This document shows, in pieces, positions 1 to 6,491 of a stretch of 14,785 nt of DNA (the first letter of the stretch is position 1; each line of letters starts with the position of its first letter). Below the pieces are notes generated by a model. The model was given only the letters and a program-made list of their open reading frames with translations. It was not told the DNA's origin and ran no database searches. The position numbers and the translations under genes are program-made. This stretch comes from JBOFEH01 sp051650265 (GTDB lineage Bacteria; Bacillota; Clostridia; Lachnospirales; Cellulosilyticaceae): positions 1 to 14,785 of the forward strand of contig JBOFIR010000164.1 in the NCBI GenBank assembly GCA_051650265.1, given 5' to 3'.

Positions 1-875
1 AGGATGCTTGATTCTTCGGAAAGGGTACCGCTATCTGATAGCACGCAGAAAGATTCTTGTTGGAGTTTGTTGTAGTCTACAAAACCGAGCGGTTTGATGT
101 TTTGAACCAGTGGATTAAAGACAAAGTGTCTTTGGGTGATATATTTTTGGCTACGTGGGTGTGTAGAGTAAATGATAGGTAACTGGTAGAGCATAGCCAT
201 ATCATTGAGAGCTGTCATAAGGGAGAAGAAGTGATCCTCGTTATCAATATTTTCTTCGCGATGGGCGGATACAAGGATGTATTTATGGGGTTCTAAATTG
301 AGGGTGGTTAAGATAGCACTTTGATTAATTTTGTCTTGATGTTTGGCAAGTACTTCTGGTATAGGAGAGCCTGTCACAAAGATGAATTGTTTGGCAATGC
401 CTTCAGACAGTAAGTAACGACGAGAATGTTCAGTATAGGGAAGATTCACATCTGCTATATGATCTACAATTTTTCGATTGATTTCTTCAGGAACGTTTTG
501 GTCAAAGCATCTATTACCAGCTTCCATATGAAAAATCGGTATTTTGAGGCGCTTGGCGGAGAGGGCGCATAGGGCAGAGTTGGTATCGCCTAATACCAGT
601 AGTGCGTCGGGCTTTTCAGAAGCGAGTAATACATAGGACTTTGAGATTATATTGCCGATGGTTTCACCTAGATGGCTCCCAACACTATCTAAGTAATGGT
701 CTGGCTGACGTAGGTCTAGGTCTTTGAAAAAAATTTGGTTGAGTGTGTAATCCCAGTTTTGTCCAGTATGCACAAGGATATGATCAAAGCACTGGTCCAG
801 GCACTTGATGACTTCGCTCAAGCGAATAATCTCTGGGCGTGTGCCGACGATAGTCATGACTTTCAATTTTGACAT
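1..875 (-). CDS. capG: Non-hydrolysing UDP-N-acetylglucosamine 2-epimerase family, CapG/WbjD/FnlC type (partial, C-terminus outside window)
   Basis: The reverse strand from the ATG at 875 stays open to the window edge, giving 291 residues of a family usually about 370-380 long, so roughly the last 85 residues are missing. Family motifs are in order: GTRPE (11-15), GDTNS (96-100), HMEAGNR (116-122), VPEEINRK (128-135), AHREEN (204-209) and DSGTLSEESS (281-290). The last two motifs resemble the CapG/WbjD subgroup more than housekeeping MnaA/WecB. In that subgroup the enzyme acts on a UDP-2-acetamido-2,6-dideoxy-L-talose intermediate and yields UDP-N-acetyl-L-fucosamine (family knowledge). A GAGGAGGTT site lies just upstream (881-889). 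The start overlaps the end of the capF-like gene by 13 bases, so the two are very probably translationally coupled. Plain UDP-GlcNAc/ManNAc epimerase activity (wecB) cannot be excluded, but the capF neighbour argues for the CapG role. Confidence 0.9.
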   Translation of the reverse strand, partial: MSKLKVMTIVGTRPEIIRLSEVIKCLDQCFDHILVHTGQNWDYTLNQIFFKDLDLRQPDHYLDSVGSHLGETIGNIISKSYVLLASEKPDALLVLGDTNSALCALSAKRLKIPIFHMEAGNRCFDQNVPEEINRKIVDHIADVNLPYTEHSRRYLLSEGIAKQFIFVTGSPIPEVLAKHQDKINQSAILTTLNLEPHKYILVSAHREENIDNEDHFFSLMTALNDMAMLYQLPIIYSTHPRSQKYITQRHFVFNPLVQNIKPLGFVDYNKLQQESFCVLSDSGTLSEESSI

Positions 876-1990
876 AATATAACCTCCTCAAAAAAAGTAT
901 CAGGATTTTCTGGTGCGAAAATTTGGTTAGACCAAAACAGGGTAATGAGGTCTGAGGAGCCTGCATTAGTGATGGCATGGGTATAACCCACAGGGATATC
1001 TACAATAGTGAGCTGATCACCGCTGACAGCATAAGTAGTGACTTTATCTGAGCCTATTTGCCTGAGTTTAATTAAGGCATCACCTTGAATGACGATAAAT
1101 TTTTCTGTTTTGGTATGGTGGTAGTGATTGCCACGTGTAATGCCAGGTTTTGTGGTAGAGACAAAGAACTGTCCTAGCCCCTCTGATTTGATGAGTTCGC
1201 CTAGCCAACCTCTTTGATCACTAGTGACTGGTGGTTGGTAGGATAGATTGGTAGGTTCCAAATAAGAAATATAAGTGGCATAGAGTGCCTGGTCAAAGTG
1301 AGAGGTGAGATCAGGCATGAGGAGTGTTTTACGTGCTAAGGCAAAGTCATATATTTTTTGAGTCAGGGTAGAAAGTGTGAGGGTCGTAGTTGTGGATAGG
1401 CTAGGGAATAAAGAAAATGTCGTTACATCTTGGGTGAGAAGTGCTTCAAAATGTGCGATGAGATCATCAATGTAAATAAGTGTCACCAAGGCATTGGGAT
1501 CAGATACTGTAATAGGTAGATCATGAGCGATATTATAACAAAATGTTGCGACTGCTGAATTATAATTGGGCCTACACCATTTGCCAAATACATTGGGAAC
1601 ACGGAAAATCAGTACGGGGCAATGGGTAGCGTGATGAAAATCTTCTAGGAGTTGTTCCATTTGCTTTTTGCTTTTGCCGTAAAGTGAGTCATTACCTGCT
1701 TGGATCGAGGAGGTAACGATTAAGGGAATTGTTTTATGATGTTGTTTGAGTAGATCCAGTAGTGTGTGTGTTAAATCAACATTGCCTGTATAAAATTCAT
1801 CGGGGTTGAGCGGTTTGTTAACACCAGCTAAGTGAAAAATATAATCTGCTTCGGCTACATAGTCAGAGAGTTGTTGGTGTGTATTATCTTTATCAAAGGA
1901 TCTAAGCACATAATCTGTGCACAAAGAGAGCTTGAGCCTAAGGTTTTTGCCAATAAAGCCATTTGCCCCAGTAATGAGAATAGTCTTCAT
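863..1990 (-). CDS. capF: CapF/WbjC/FnlB-type bifunctional reductase (SDR plus cupin), UDP-L-FucNAc pathway
   Basis: A 375-residue protein, close to the roughly 370 typical of CapF. The N-terminal half is an extended short-chain dehydrogenase: Rossmann motif TGANGFIG (7-14), SSIQ (94-97) and YGKSK (Tyr104, Lys108). The C-terminal part is a cupin with HYHHTKTEKF (289-298) and a later His338, the usual layout of metal ligands (His, His, Glu, His). In known CapF the cupin epimerises C3 and the SDR domain reduces C4 of the 4-keto sugar made by CapE. The start at 1990 is chosen because AGGAGG lies 6 bases upstream and the Rossmann strand begins at residue 3. An in-frame extension to 2095 would read through the promoter region. 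A Ser/Thr/Leu-rich stretch (193-211) is unusual. The gene is divergent from the dehydratase gene and overlaps the capG-like gene by 13 bases. Confidence 0.93.
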   Translation of the reverse strand: MKTILITGANGFIGKNLRLKLSLCTDYVLRSFDKDNTHQQLSDYVAEADYIFHLAGVNKPLNPDEFYTGNVDLTHTLLDLLKQHHKTIPLIVTSSIQAGNDSLYGKSKKQMEQLLEDFHHATHCPVLIFRVPNVFGKWCRPNYNSAVATFCYNIAHDLPITVSDPNALVTLIYIDDLIAHFEALLTQDVTTFSLFPSLSTTTTLTLSTLTQKIYDFALARKTLLMPDLTSHFDQALYATYISYLEPTNLSYQPPVTSDQRGWLGELIKSEGLGQFFVSTTKPGITRGNHYHHTKTEKFIVIQGDALIKLRQIGSDKVTTYAVSGDQLTIVDIPVGYTHAITNAGSSDLITLFWSNQIFAPENPDTFFEEVILCQN

Positions 1991-2026
1991 GATTTGCCTC
2001 CTAAAAATAGCATATAGAATCTCATA

Positions 2027-2054
2027 TAATATATGAAATATAAAGGATAAAGGT
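2027..2054 (-). promoter_or_regulatory. Candidate sigma-K promoter for the capF-capG operon
   Basis: Read on the minus strand there is AC at 2054-2053, a gap of exactly 17 bases, then CATATATTA (2035-2027), which fits the sigma-K -10 pattern CATANNNTA with no mismatch. The predicted transcript start is near 2020, about 30 bases before the capF ATG. Sigma-E promoters share a similar -10 element, so assignment to one mother-cell sigma factor is an inference. Confidence 0.55.
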
Positions 2055-2082
2055 ACACCTTGAATATGTGAATCATAATATA
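2055..2082 (+). promoter_or_regulatory. Candidate sigma-K promoter for the dehydratase-glycosyltransferase operon
   Basis: AC at 2055-2056, a 17-base gap, then CATAATATA (2074-2082), a perfect CATANNNTA -10 match. Its -35 directly abuts the -35 of the opposite promoter within GGTACACC (2052-2059), so the two promoters are back to back. The predicted transcript start is near 2090, giving a leader of about 50 bases. Confidence 0.55.
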
Positions 2083-2141
2083 GAATATGTATCAAGGTTA
2101 GACATAAACTGATAAATTATAATAAAAATGGGGGAACGGCG

Positions 2142-3140
2142 ATGTATAAAGATCAAGTAATCTTAGTGACAGGCGGAACTGGCTCATGGGGAAATGAACT
2201 GGTAACACAATTGTTAACCAAACAACCTAAAGAAATTATTATTTTTTCTAGAGGGGAACTGAGTCAAGTGCAGATGCAAAGACGGTTTAATGATAAAAGA
2301 CTCAGATTTATCATTGGCGATATAAGAGATTACGAAGCGGTTTTGGAGGCTACAAAAGGTGTGAATTATATCTTTCATCTTGCAGCACTTAAGCATGTAC
2401 CTGTCTGTGAGAATCAACCTAATGAAGCGATCAAAACAAATATCATAGGTACCAAGAATCTCATAGAAGCAAGTATCAAAAATAAAGTCACTAAAGTGAT
2501 AGATGTATCTACAGATAAGGCAGTAGATGCACTGAATCTATATGGTATGACAAAGGCAGTAGGAGAAAGATTGATTATACAAGCAAATCAACTGAGTTCA
2601 GATACAAAGTTTGTGTGTATTAGAGCAGGAAATGTATTAGGGAGCAATGGGAGTGTGGTGCCATTATTTATTAGTCAAATTCAAAGATATAATGAAGTAA
2701 CGCTAACAGATACGAATATGACAAGGTATTTCATGACATTAAAAGAAGCTATTGGGCTCTTGTTTGAGGCAGCCGAGAAGAGTGTAGGCGGTGAAATCTT
2801 TGTAATGAAGATGCCGGCTTGTAAAATCACAGATATTGCCAATATACTTATTGCAGCTTATGGCAATGCGCAAACCACAATTAAAGATATAGGGATGAGA
2901 CCTGGGGAAAAGCTAGATGAAGTTTTGGTGTCAGAGTATGAAGCGCCACATACTTATAGTTATAATGATACCTATTATTTAATTGCACCAACATTAGAGA
3001 TTGACACAGTCAGTGCATATTATGGGGATTTTGAGATGTTTAATAAAGTGAGTTTTAAAAGATATTCTTCAAAGGATGAACTTATGAATATTGAAGAAAT
3101 TAGTAAGATGCTAGAAGACGGTAGATTTATTAGCAAATAG
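2142..3140 (+). CDS. UDP-N-acetylglucosamine 4,6-dehydratase (configuration-inverting), CapE/WbjB/PseB family
   Basis: A 332-residue extended SDR of the Polysacc_synt_2 type. Visible motifs are the nucleotide-binding GGTGSWG (11-17), GDIRD (59-63), AALKHVP (81-87), STDKA (123-127) with the Asp-Lys pair, and LYGMTK (133-138). Family members dehydrate UDP-GlcNAc and invert C5, giving the 4-keto-6-deoxy-L-arabino intermediate used both by CapF and by the pseudaminic acid pathway. The LYG-TK motif and the length are more PseB-like than CapE-like (CapE usually has a Met at the Tyr position). The adjacent capF- and capG-like genes point to FucNAc, and no other pse genes are seen. An odd point is IRAGNV, where the family normally has RYGNV. 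The ATG at 2142 follows a G-rich ribosome binding site (2130-2136). It is first in an operon with four glycosyltransferase genes, 13 bases before the next gene. Confidence 0.85.
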   Translation: MYKDQVILVTGGTGSWGNELVTQLLTKQPKEIIIFSRGELSQVQMQRRFNDKRLRFIIGDIRDYEAVLEATKGVNYIFHLAALKHVPVCENQPNEAIKTNIIGTKNLIEASIKNKVTKVIDVSTDKAVDALNLYGMTKAVGERLIIQANQLSSDTKFVCIRAGNVLGSNGSVVPLFISQIQRYNEVTLTDTNMTRYFMTLKEAIGLLFEAAEKSVGGEIFVMKMPACKITDIANILIAAYGNAQTTIKDIGMRPGEKLDEVLVSEYEAPHTYSYNDTYYLIAPTLEIDTVSAYYGDFEMFNKVSFKRYSSKDELMNIEEISKMLEDGRFISK

Positions 3141-3153
3141 GATGAGGTGATTT

Positions 3154-3864
3154 ATGAATAAAAAAATAATAATTGGGATATTGTTCAATATTGATCCCCC
3201 ATGGCCTCGCAACCCTTATAAGGAAGCTCGTTTAACGAAAGAGTGGATTGCATACAGATTAGATATTTTTATGAAGTATACGTGTAATAGTCTGAGGCAT
3301 CAAACGAACCAAGATTTTACAGCACTACTAGCCTATGATCCTGTTACCGAACCTATTATTAGAGACATTCTGGCCCAGTATCCACCTTTGCCAGATAATA
3401 TTAAGTTTGTACCAGATATTTATAGAGAAGTACGTGAGTATGCGCATGAGTATGACTCTATTTATAGTGTGCGGATTGACTCTGATAATATGTTTCATCC
3501 AGGATATATTGAAAAATTACAAGCATGGGAACCAAAGCCAGAAACGCAGGTTATTATTGCGCAGCATGGTTATGTCTATCAGACCACAACAGGTGCTATG
3601 GGAAGATTTTATCATGAATCGCCCTCATTTTTTGCTTTTATTATCAATGGTAAGGACTACTATGAACATCCTACTTATCAAACAGAGAATGGGCATATGG
3701 GCATTATTAAACTTAGGCATGAATTGATGGAGGGGAATAGCTTCATGGTGATTGTTCATGAACAAAATGTCTCCAATAGATTTGCACCGTATATTTACCA
3801 GTCTGTTATAGAAGATGAAAAAATAAAAAATCAGATATTAGAGGAATTTCATATTTTAATATAG
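3154..3864 (+). CDS. Putative glycosyltransferase, tandem copy 1 (PF11316 rhamnosyltransferase-like)
   Basis: A 236-residue protein without signal peptide or membrane segment. It has the general plan of small GT-A glycosyltransferases of the putative rhamnosyltransferase type (assigned by recall of the family pattern): RLTKEWIAYRLDIF with a following SLRHQTNQDF near the N-terminus, then RIDSDNM with a DSD (109-111) as the likely metal and nucleotide-sugar binding motif. C-terminal conserved positions are NGH (179-181) and VHEQNVSNRF (201-210). Donor and acceptor cannot be read from the sequence; the locus makes UDP-L-FucNAc a plausible donor. GAGGTGA sits 5 to 11 bases upstream of the ATG. 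It is most similar to copy 4, sharing NPYKEARLTKEWI and RIDSDNM. It lies in an operon with the dehydratase. Confidence 0.75.
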   Translation: MNKKIIIGILFNIDPPWPRNPYKEARLTKEWIAYRLDIFMKYTCNSLRHQTNQDFTALLAYDPVTEPIIRDILAQYPPLPDNIKFVPDIYREVREYAHEYDSIYSVRIDSDNMFHPGYIEKLQAWEPKPETQVIIAQHGYVYQTTTGAMGRFYHESPSFFAFIINGKDYYEHPTYQTENGHMGIIKLRHELMEGNSFMVIVHEQNVSNRFAPYIYQSVIEDEKIKNQILEEFHILI

Positions 3865-3890
3865 CAGGGAAAGAGAGGATCAGTAAGCCT

Positions 3891-4640
3891 ATGAATAGAG
3901 AAAAGAGTATCGTATTTAGGATTCCTTTTAATAATCTAGACCCTTTAGGAAAACAAAAAATAGCCTTGACAGAAGAGTGGATACAAAAACGCATGAAACT
4001 CTTTATGAACTATACACTACCTAGTTTGAGGAGCCAAACCTCACAAGAATTTAGGGCGTATGTATTATATGATGAGCGTTCAGAGAGCTTTATTTTCAAA
4101 CATTTGGCAACGTATCACAAACTACCTTCTCATATTGTATTTATCCCAAGTGAGCAATATGATTCTAAGGTTTGTGACTATATTAGGGGGAGCAAGTATT
4201 TCTATGAGATAGAACTTGGTAGTGATGATATGTATCACAGGGGGTTTGTAGCAAAGATGAGCGCTTATCAGCATAGACCTGAGACGGTGATCTTGATTTG
4301 CCAAGACGGGTATATTTACTCATCTGTGACAGGAGAATTGGCTGAGTACTTTAACTTTTCAAGTTTTTTTAATTGTTGGACTTACAATACGCAGGAGTAT
4401 TTGGCAGGTCTTAGGAGGCAATACCCTGGATTTACGGGAGCGGTAGGACTCAGGCATGAGAAGATTGCATGGCGGGCATATATTAATCATAGTCATGATA
4501 GTAATGTGGCATTTTCTTATGAACTTGAAAAAACGGCACCTTGGGGTGTGCAAAGAGCCCATCTTGGGAGAACAATAACTGATCAAGCAGAACGAATAGG
4601 CATACTCAGTAGCTTTGGGATCATAGAAAACAGTAAGTAG
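3891..4640 (+). CDS. Putative glycosyltransferase, tandem copy 2 (divergent, altered DxD)
   Basis: A 249-residue paralogue of copy 1, recognisable from LTEEWIQKRMKLFMNYTLPSL, SQTSQEF and LYDERSE, and from the later GYIY. It is the most divergent of the four. The DSD of the other copies is replaced by GSDD (110-113), losing the first Asp, and the arginine before it is also lost (ELGSDDM). The C-terminal VH-QN--NRF block of copies 1, 3 and 4 is only loosely kept (INHSHDSNVAF). It may use a shifted acidic pair (SDD), have a different donor, or be non-catalytic. AGAGAGGA lies about 11 bases before the ATG, and the gap to copy 1 is 26 bases. The reading frame is intact, so this is not a pseudogene by frame. 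Confidence 0.7.
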   Translation: MNREKSIVFRIPFNNLDPLGKQKIALTEEWIQKRMKLFMNYTLPSLRSQTSQEFRAYVLYDERSESFIFKHLATYHKLPSHIVFIPSEQYDSKVCDYIRGSKYFYEIELGSDDMYHRGFVAKMSAYQHRPETVILICQDGYIYSSVTGELAEYFNFSSFFNCWTYNTQEYLAGLRRQYPGFTGAVGLRHEKIAWRAYINHSHDSNVAFSYELEKTAPWGVQRAHLGRTITDQAERIGILSSFGIIENSK

Positions 4641-4654
4641 AAAGTAGGGGGACG

Positions 4655-5386
4655 ATGGAGGCGCAGACTAAAAAGAAGAAGATTATTATAGATATTTTGT
4701 TCAATATTGCGAGATGGGCGAATCTTGCAGTAAATGAGGAAAGGCTGACCAAAGAATGGATAGATTATCGCATTGACTTATTTATGAACTACACCTATCA
4801 AAGTTTGAGTATGCAGACCAATCAGGATTTTATAGTATTGTTGCACTATGATCCTCTTAGCAAAGCCTTGATTGATGAATCACTAGCACGATACCCTAGA
4901 CTAAGCGATAATATTATTTTTACAGCCAATCATACGCAAGAAATTCTAAGGCAAATAGAGGGTTATGATCGGCTTTATCTACTATTTTTTGACTCAGATA
5001 ATATGCTCAATCTTAACTACATTCAGGAACTGCATGATATACCTGATGATGGGACTTTGCAAGCGGTGGTTAATCCTCAAGGGTATATTTATGAACCGTC
5101 TAGCCAAAGGGTGGGAACTTATGTGTATCGGACGTCTCCTTTTTCTGTACTCATCTATCTAGTAGATAATTATAAAAAGGGGCAACGCTATCAATTTGTT
5201 AAGAATAACTGGGATTTATACCTAGAGCTTAACCATGTGATGGCAAAAGGGGATACTTTCTTGATATTAGTTCATGGCCAGAATGTAGCGAATAAATTTG
5301 ATACCTTTGGCCAAGTGATGACAAGGAGAATAACTGATGGGAATGAGAAGGAAAAGATACTTAGTCAATTTGGTATAAAGATATGA
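4655..5386 (+). CDS. Putative glycosyltransferase, tandem copy 3
   Basis: A 243-residue paralogue with RLTKEWIDYRIDLFMNYT, QTNQDF and FFDSDNM (DSD at 113-115), followed by HGQNVANKF near the C-terminus. It starts with a lysine-rich segment (KKKK at 6-9) absent from the other copies. The Arg-Ile before the DSD in copies 1 and 4 is replaced by Phe-Phe, and the NGH motif is not kept (NNWD in its place), so substrate preference may differ. The G-rich ribosome binding site (4646-4652) is only about 3 bases from the ATG, closer than normal, but there is no better start downstream before the conserved strand. It sits 14 bases after copy 2 and 9 bases before copy 4. The enzymatic role is inferred from family resemblance only. 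Confidence 0.72.
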   Translation: MEAQTKKKKIIIDILFNIARWANLAVNEERLTKEWIDYRIDLFMNYTYQSLSMQTNQDFIVLLHYDPLSKALIDESLARYPRLSDNIIFTANHTQEILRQIEGYDRLYLLFFDSDNMLNLNYIQELHDIPDDGTLQAVVNPQGYIYEPSSQRVGTYVYRTSPFSVLIYLVDNYKKGQRYQFVKNNWDLYLELNHVMAKGDTFLILVHGQNVANKFDTFGQVMTRRITDGNEKEKILSQFGIKI

Positions 5387-5395
5387 GGTGGCAGA

Positions 5396-6100
5396 ATGAC
5401 ACGGAAAATAGTCATATGGGCATTTTTTAATGTAGATCCAGGATGGGCCAATAACCCTTATAAAGAAGCACGATTAACCAAAGAATGGATAGATTATCGT
5501 ATGGGTTTATTCATGAACTATACATGTAAATCTTTTCGTATGCAAAGTAATCAAGACTTCTTGGCATTGATTGCATATGATCCAAAGACAGAAGCGTTGA
5601 TTCAGGAAGCTTTAGCAGCATATGAGCCACTGCCCGATAACATACGATTTATTACGAATCTCTATGCAGAAACCTGCAAGGCATGTGTGGGGTATGATCG
5701 GTTGTATCATATGCGTATTGACTCTGATAATATGATTCATCCAGACTTTGTAAGTAAACTGTGGGCCATAGATCCGGGAGAAGATACGGAGGTTATTATC
5801 CCACAGTGGGGGTATGTCTATGATGTGATTGGTGGGGGACTGTGTGAATTTTATCAGGAGTCACCACCATTCTATACACTGATTTATAAAGAAGATGAAT
5901 ATAGGAAGGGTAAGTCTCTTAGAGGGGCTAATGGCCATGCGGGGATGATTCAATTGAACCATGAGATTTTAGAAGGTCATAACTTTATGGTTTTGGTCCA
6001 CAAACAAAATATTCTGAATCGATTTGATGGTTATTTGTGCCACAGGCCAATTGAAATAGGAATAGAAAGAGAAGAAGTTATCAAAACTTTTTGTCTCTAA
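5396..6100 (+). CDS. Putative glycosyltransferase, tandem copy 4
   Basis: A 234-residue protein, the last of the four tandem paralogues and the closest to copy 1: NPYKEARLTKEWI (20-32), NYTCKSFRMQSNQDF, YDPKTEA, RIDSDNM with DSD at 109-111, NGHAGMIQLNHE, and VHKQNILNRF near the C-terminus. All motifs conserved among active-looking copies are present. No membrane segment or signal peptide, so it would act in the cytoplasm, consistent with glycosylation of an intracellular acceptor in the mother cell (inference). Ribosome binding site GAGGTGG is just upstream, overlapping the end of copy 3. Its stop codon lies in the left arm of the operon terminator. Confidence 0.75.
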   Translation: MTRKIVIWAFFNVDPGWANNPYKEARLTKEWIDYRMGLFMNYTCKSFRMQSNQDFLALIAYDPKTEALIQEALAAYEPLPDNIRFITNLYAETCKACVGYDRLYHMRIDSDNMIHPDFVSKLWAIDPGEDTEVIIPQWGYVYDVIGGGLCEFYQESPPFYTLIYKEDEYRKGKSLRGANGHAGMIQLNHEILEGHNFMVLVHKQNILNRFDGYLCHRPIEIGIEREEVIKTFCL

Positions 6101-6147
6101 AATATAAAGGAGTAATACCAGTCAGAGGTATTGCTCTTTTATATTTT
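6099..6147 (+). terminator. Rho-independent terminator of the glycosyltransferase operon
   Basis: Left arm 6099-6119, seven-base loop, right arm 6127-6147. The 21-base stem has only two imperfect positions, which can form G-U or A-C type pairs. The core GAGTAATACC pairs with GGTATTGCTC (one G-U) and is followed by TTTTATATTTT. The matching A-rich left side means the hairpin could also work weakly in the other direction. It begins at the stop codon of copy 4. Confidence 0.85.
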
Positions 6148-6160
6148 AAGGGGGATTCTT

Positions 6161-6199
6161 ATGAATAGTAGCCTGCCGTTGCTAATATATATAGAATAG
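6161..6199 (+). CDS. Possible 12-residue leader peptide or remnant
   Basis: An ATG at 6161 preceded at good distance by AAGGGGGA (6148-6155) opens a 12-codon frame (MNSSLPLLIYIE) ending at TAG 6197-6199. It lies between the terminator and the next gene and is not in that gene's frame. It could be a translated leader, the decayed start of a former gene, or chance. The strong ribosome binding site is the only support. Confidence 0.2.
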   Translation: MNSSLPLLIYIE

Positions 6200-6234
6200 G
6201 AGTGCTTTTATTAAAGAAAGGACGGGTAACGCTT

Positions 6235-6480
6235 ATGGAAAGTAGAACAAATAGCGTTATAATTCGTGGCGTAGTAAGTGATGAAAAAAATAATAGATTA
6301 AAACATGTGAGGGTGCAGCTCTGTAAGAAAGTAAAGAAAAAAAGAAGATTCTATTATATGCCGGTAGATCGGGGAATGACAGATGATGAGGGTGTATATG
6401 TATTTCGGATTAAGATAGATCAAGTAGCTTGGTATAAAGTCTTGGTGATAGAAGAAGTACCTAAGATATTAATAGATTAG
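6235..6480 (+). CDS. Small transthyretin-like (carboxypeptidase-regulatory-like) domain protein
   Basis: An 81-residue protein consisting of one small beta-sandwich domain. Pattern: VIIRGVVSD (8-16), a variable lysine-rich loop (KKVKKKRR), TDDEGVYVFRI and AWYKVLV. The same order (h-hxG-hhs, TDxxGxYxF, xxYKVhV) is seen in three other proteins of the window, and AWYKVLV is identical in the gene at 8492-9025, so these are paralogues. The family is not named with certainty; CNA-B/transthyretin-like folds act as structural stalk domains. ATG 6235 is chosen over an in-frame GTG at 6202, because AAAGGA (6217-6222) precedes the ATG while the AGGAG before the GTG touches it. It lacks the N-terminal extension of its paralogues and has only one Cys, so it may be a shortened copy. 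It lies 11 bases before the next gene, same operon. Confidence 0.65.
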   Translation: MESRTNSVIIRGVVSDEKNNRLKHVRVQLCKKVKKKRRFYYMPVDRGMTDDEGVYVFRIKIDQVAWYKVLVIEEVPKILID

Positions 6481-6491
6481 GAGGAATAAAG

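Noticed and set aside
2023..2031. A further CATATAATA on the plus strand as a second promoter
   Set aside because: It is the other half of a near-palindrome with the minus-strand -10, and no AC lies 16-17 bases upstream.
1991..2095. In-frame upstream extension of the capF-like gene to an ATG at 2095
   Set aside because: It would place extra non-family residues before the Rossmann strand and cover the AGGAGG site and the sigma-K-like promoter. The start at 1990 matches CapF length and has a proper ribosome binding site.
3154..6100. Tandem glycosyltransferase genes as a recent DNA-level amplification
   Set aside because: The copies share protein motifs, but the DNA and much of the protein sequence are well diverged, so the duplications are old and the genes are likely functionally distinct.
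6202..6234. GTG at 6202 as the start of the small transthyretin-like gene
   Set aside because: The AGGAG there overlaps the GTG, and the added residues (LLLKKGRVTL) have no counterpart in the paralogues. ATG 6235 has AAAGGA upstream, though at a rather long distance.
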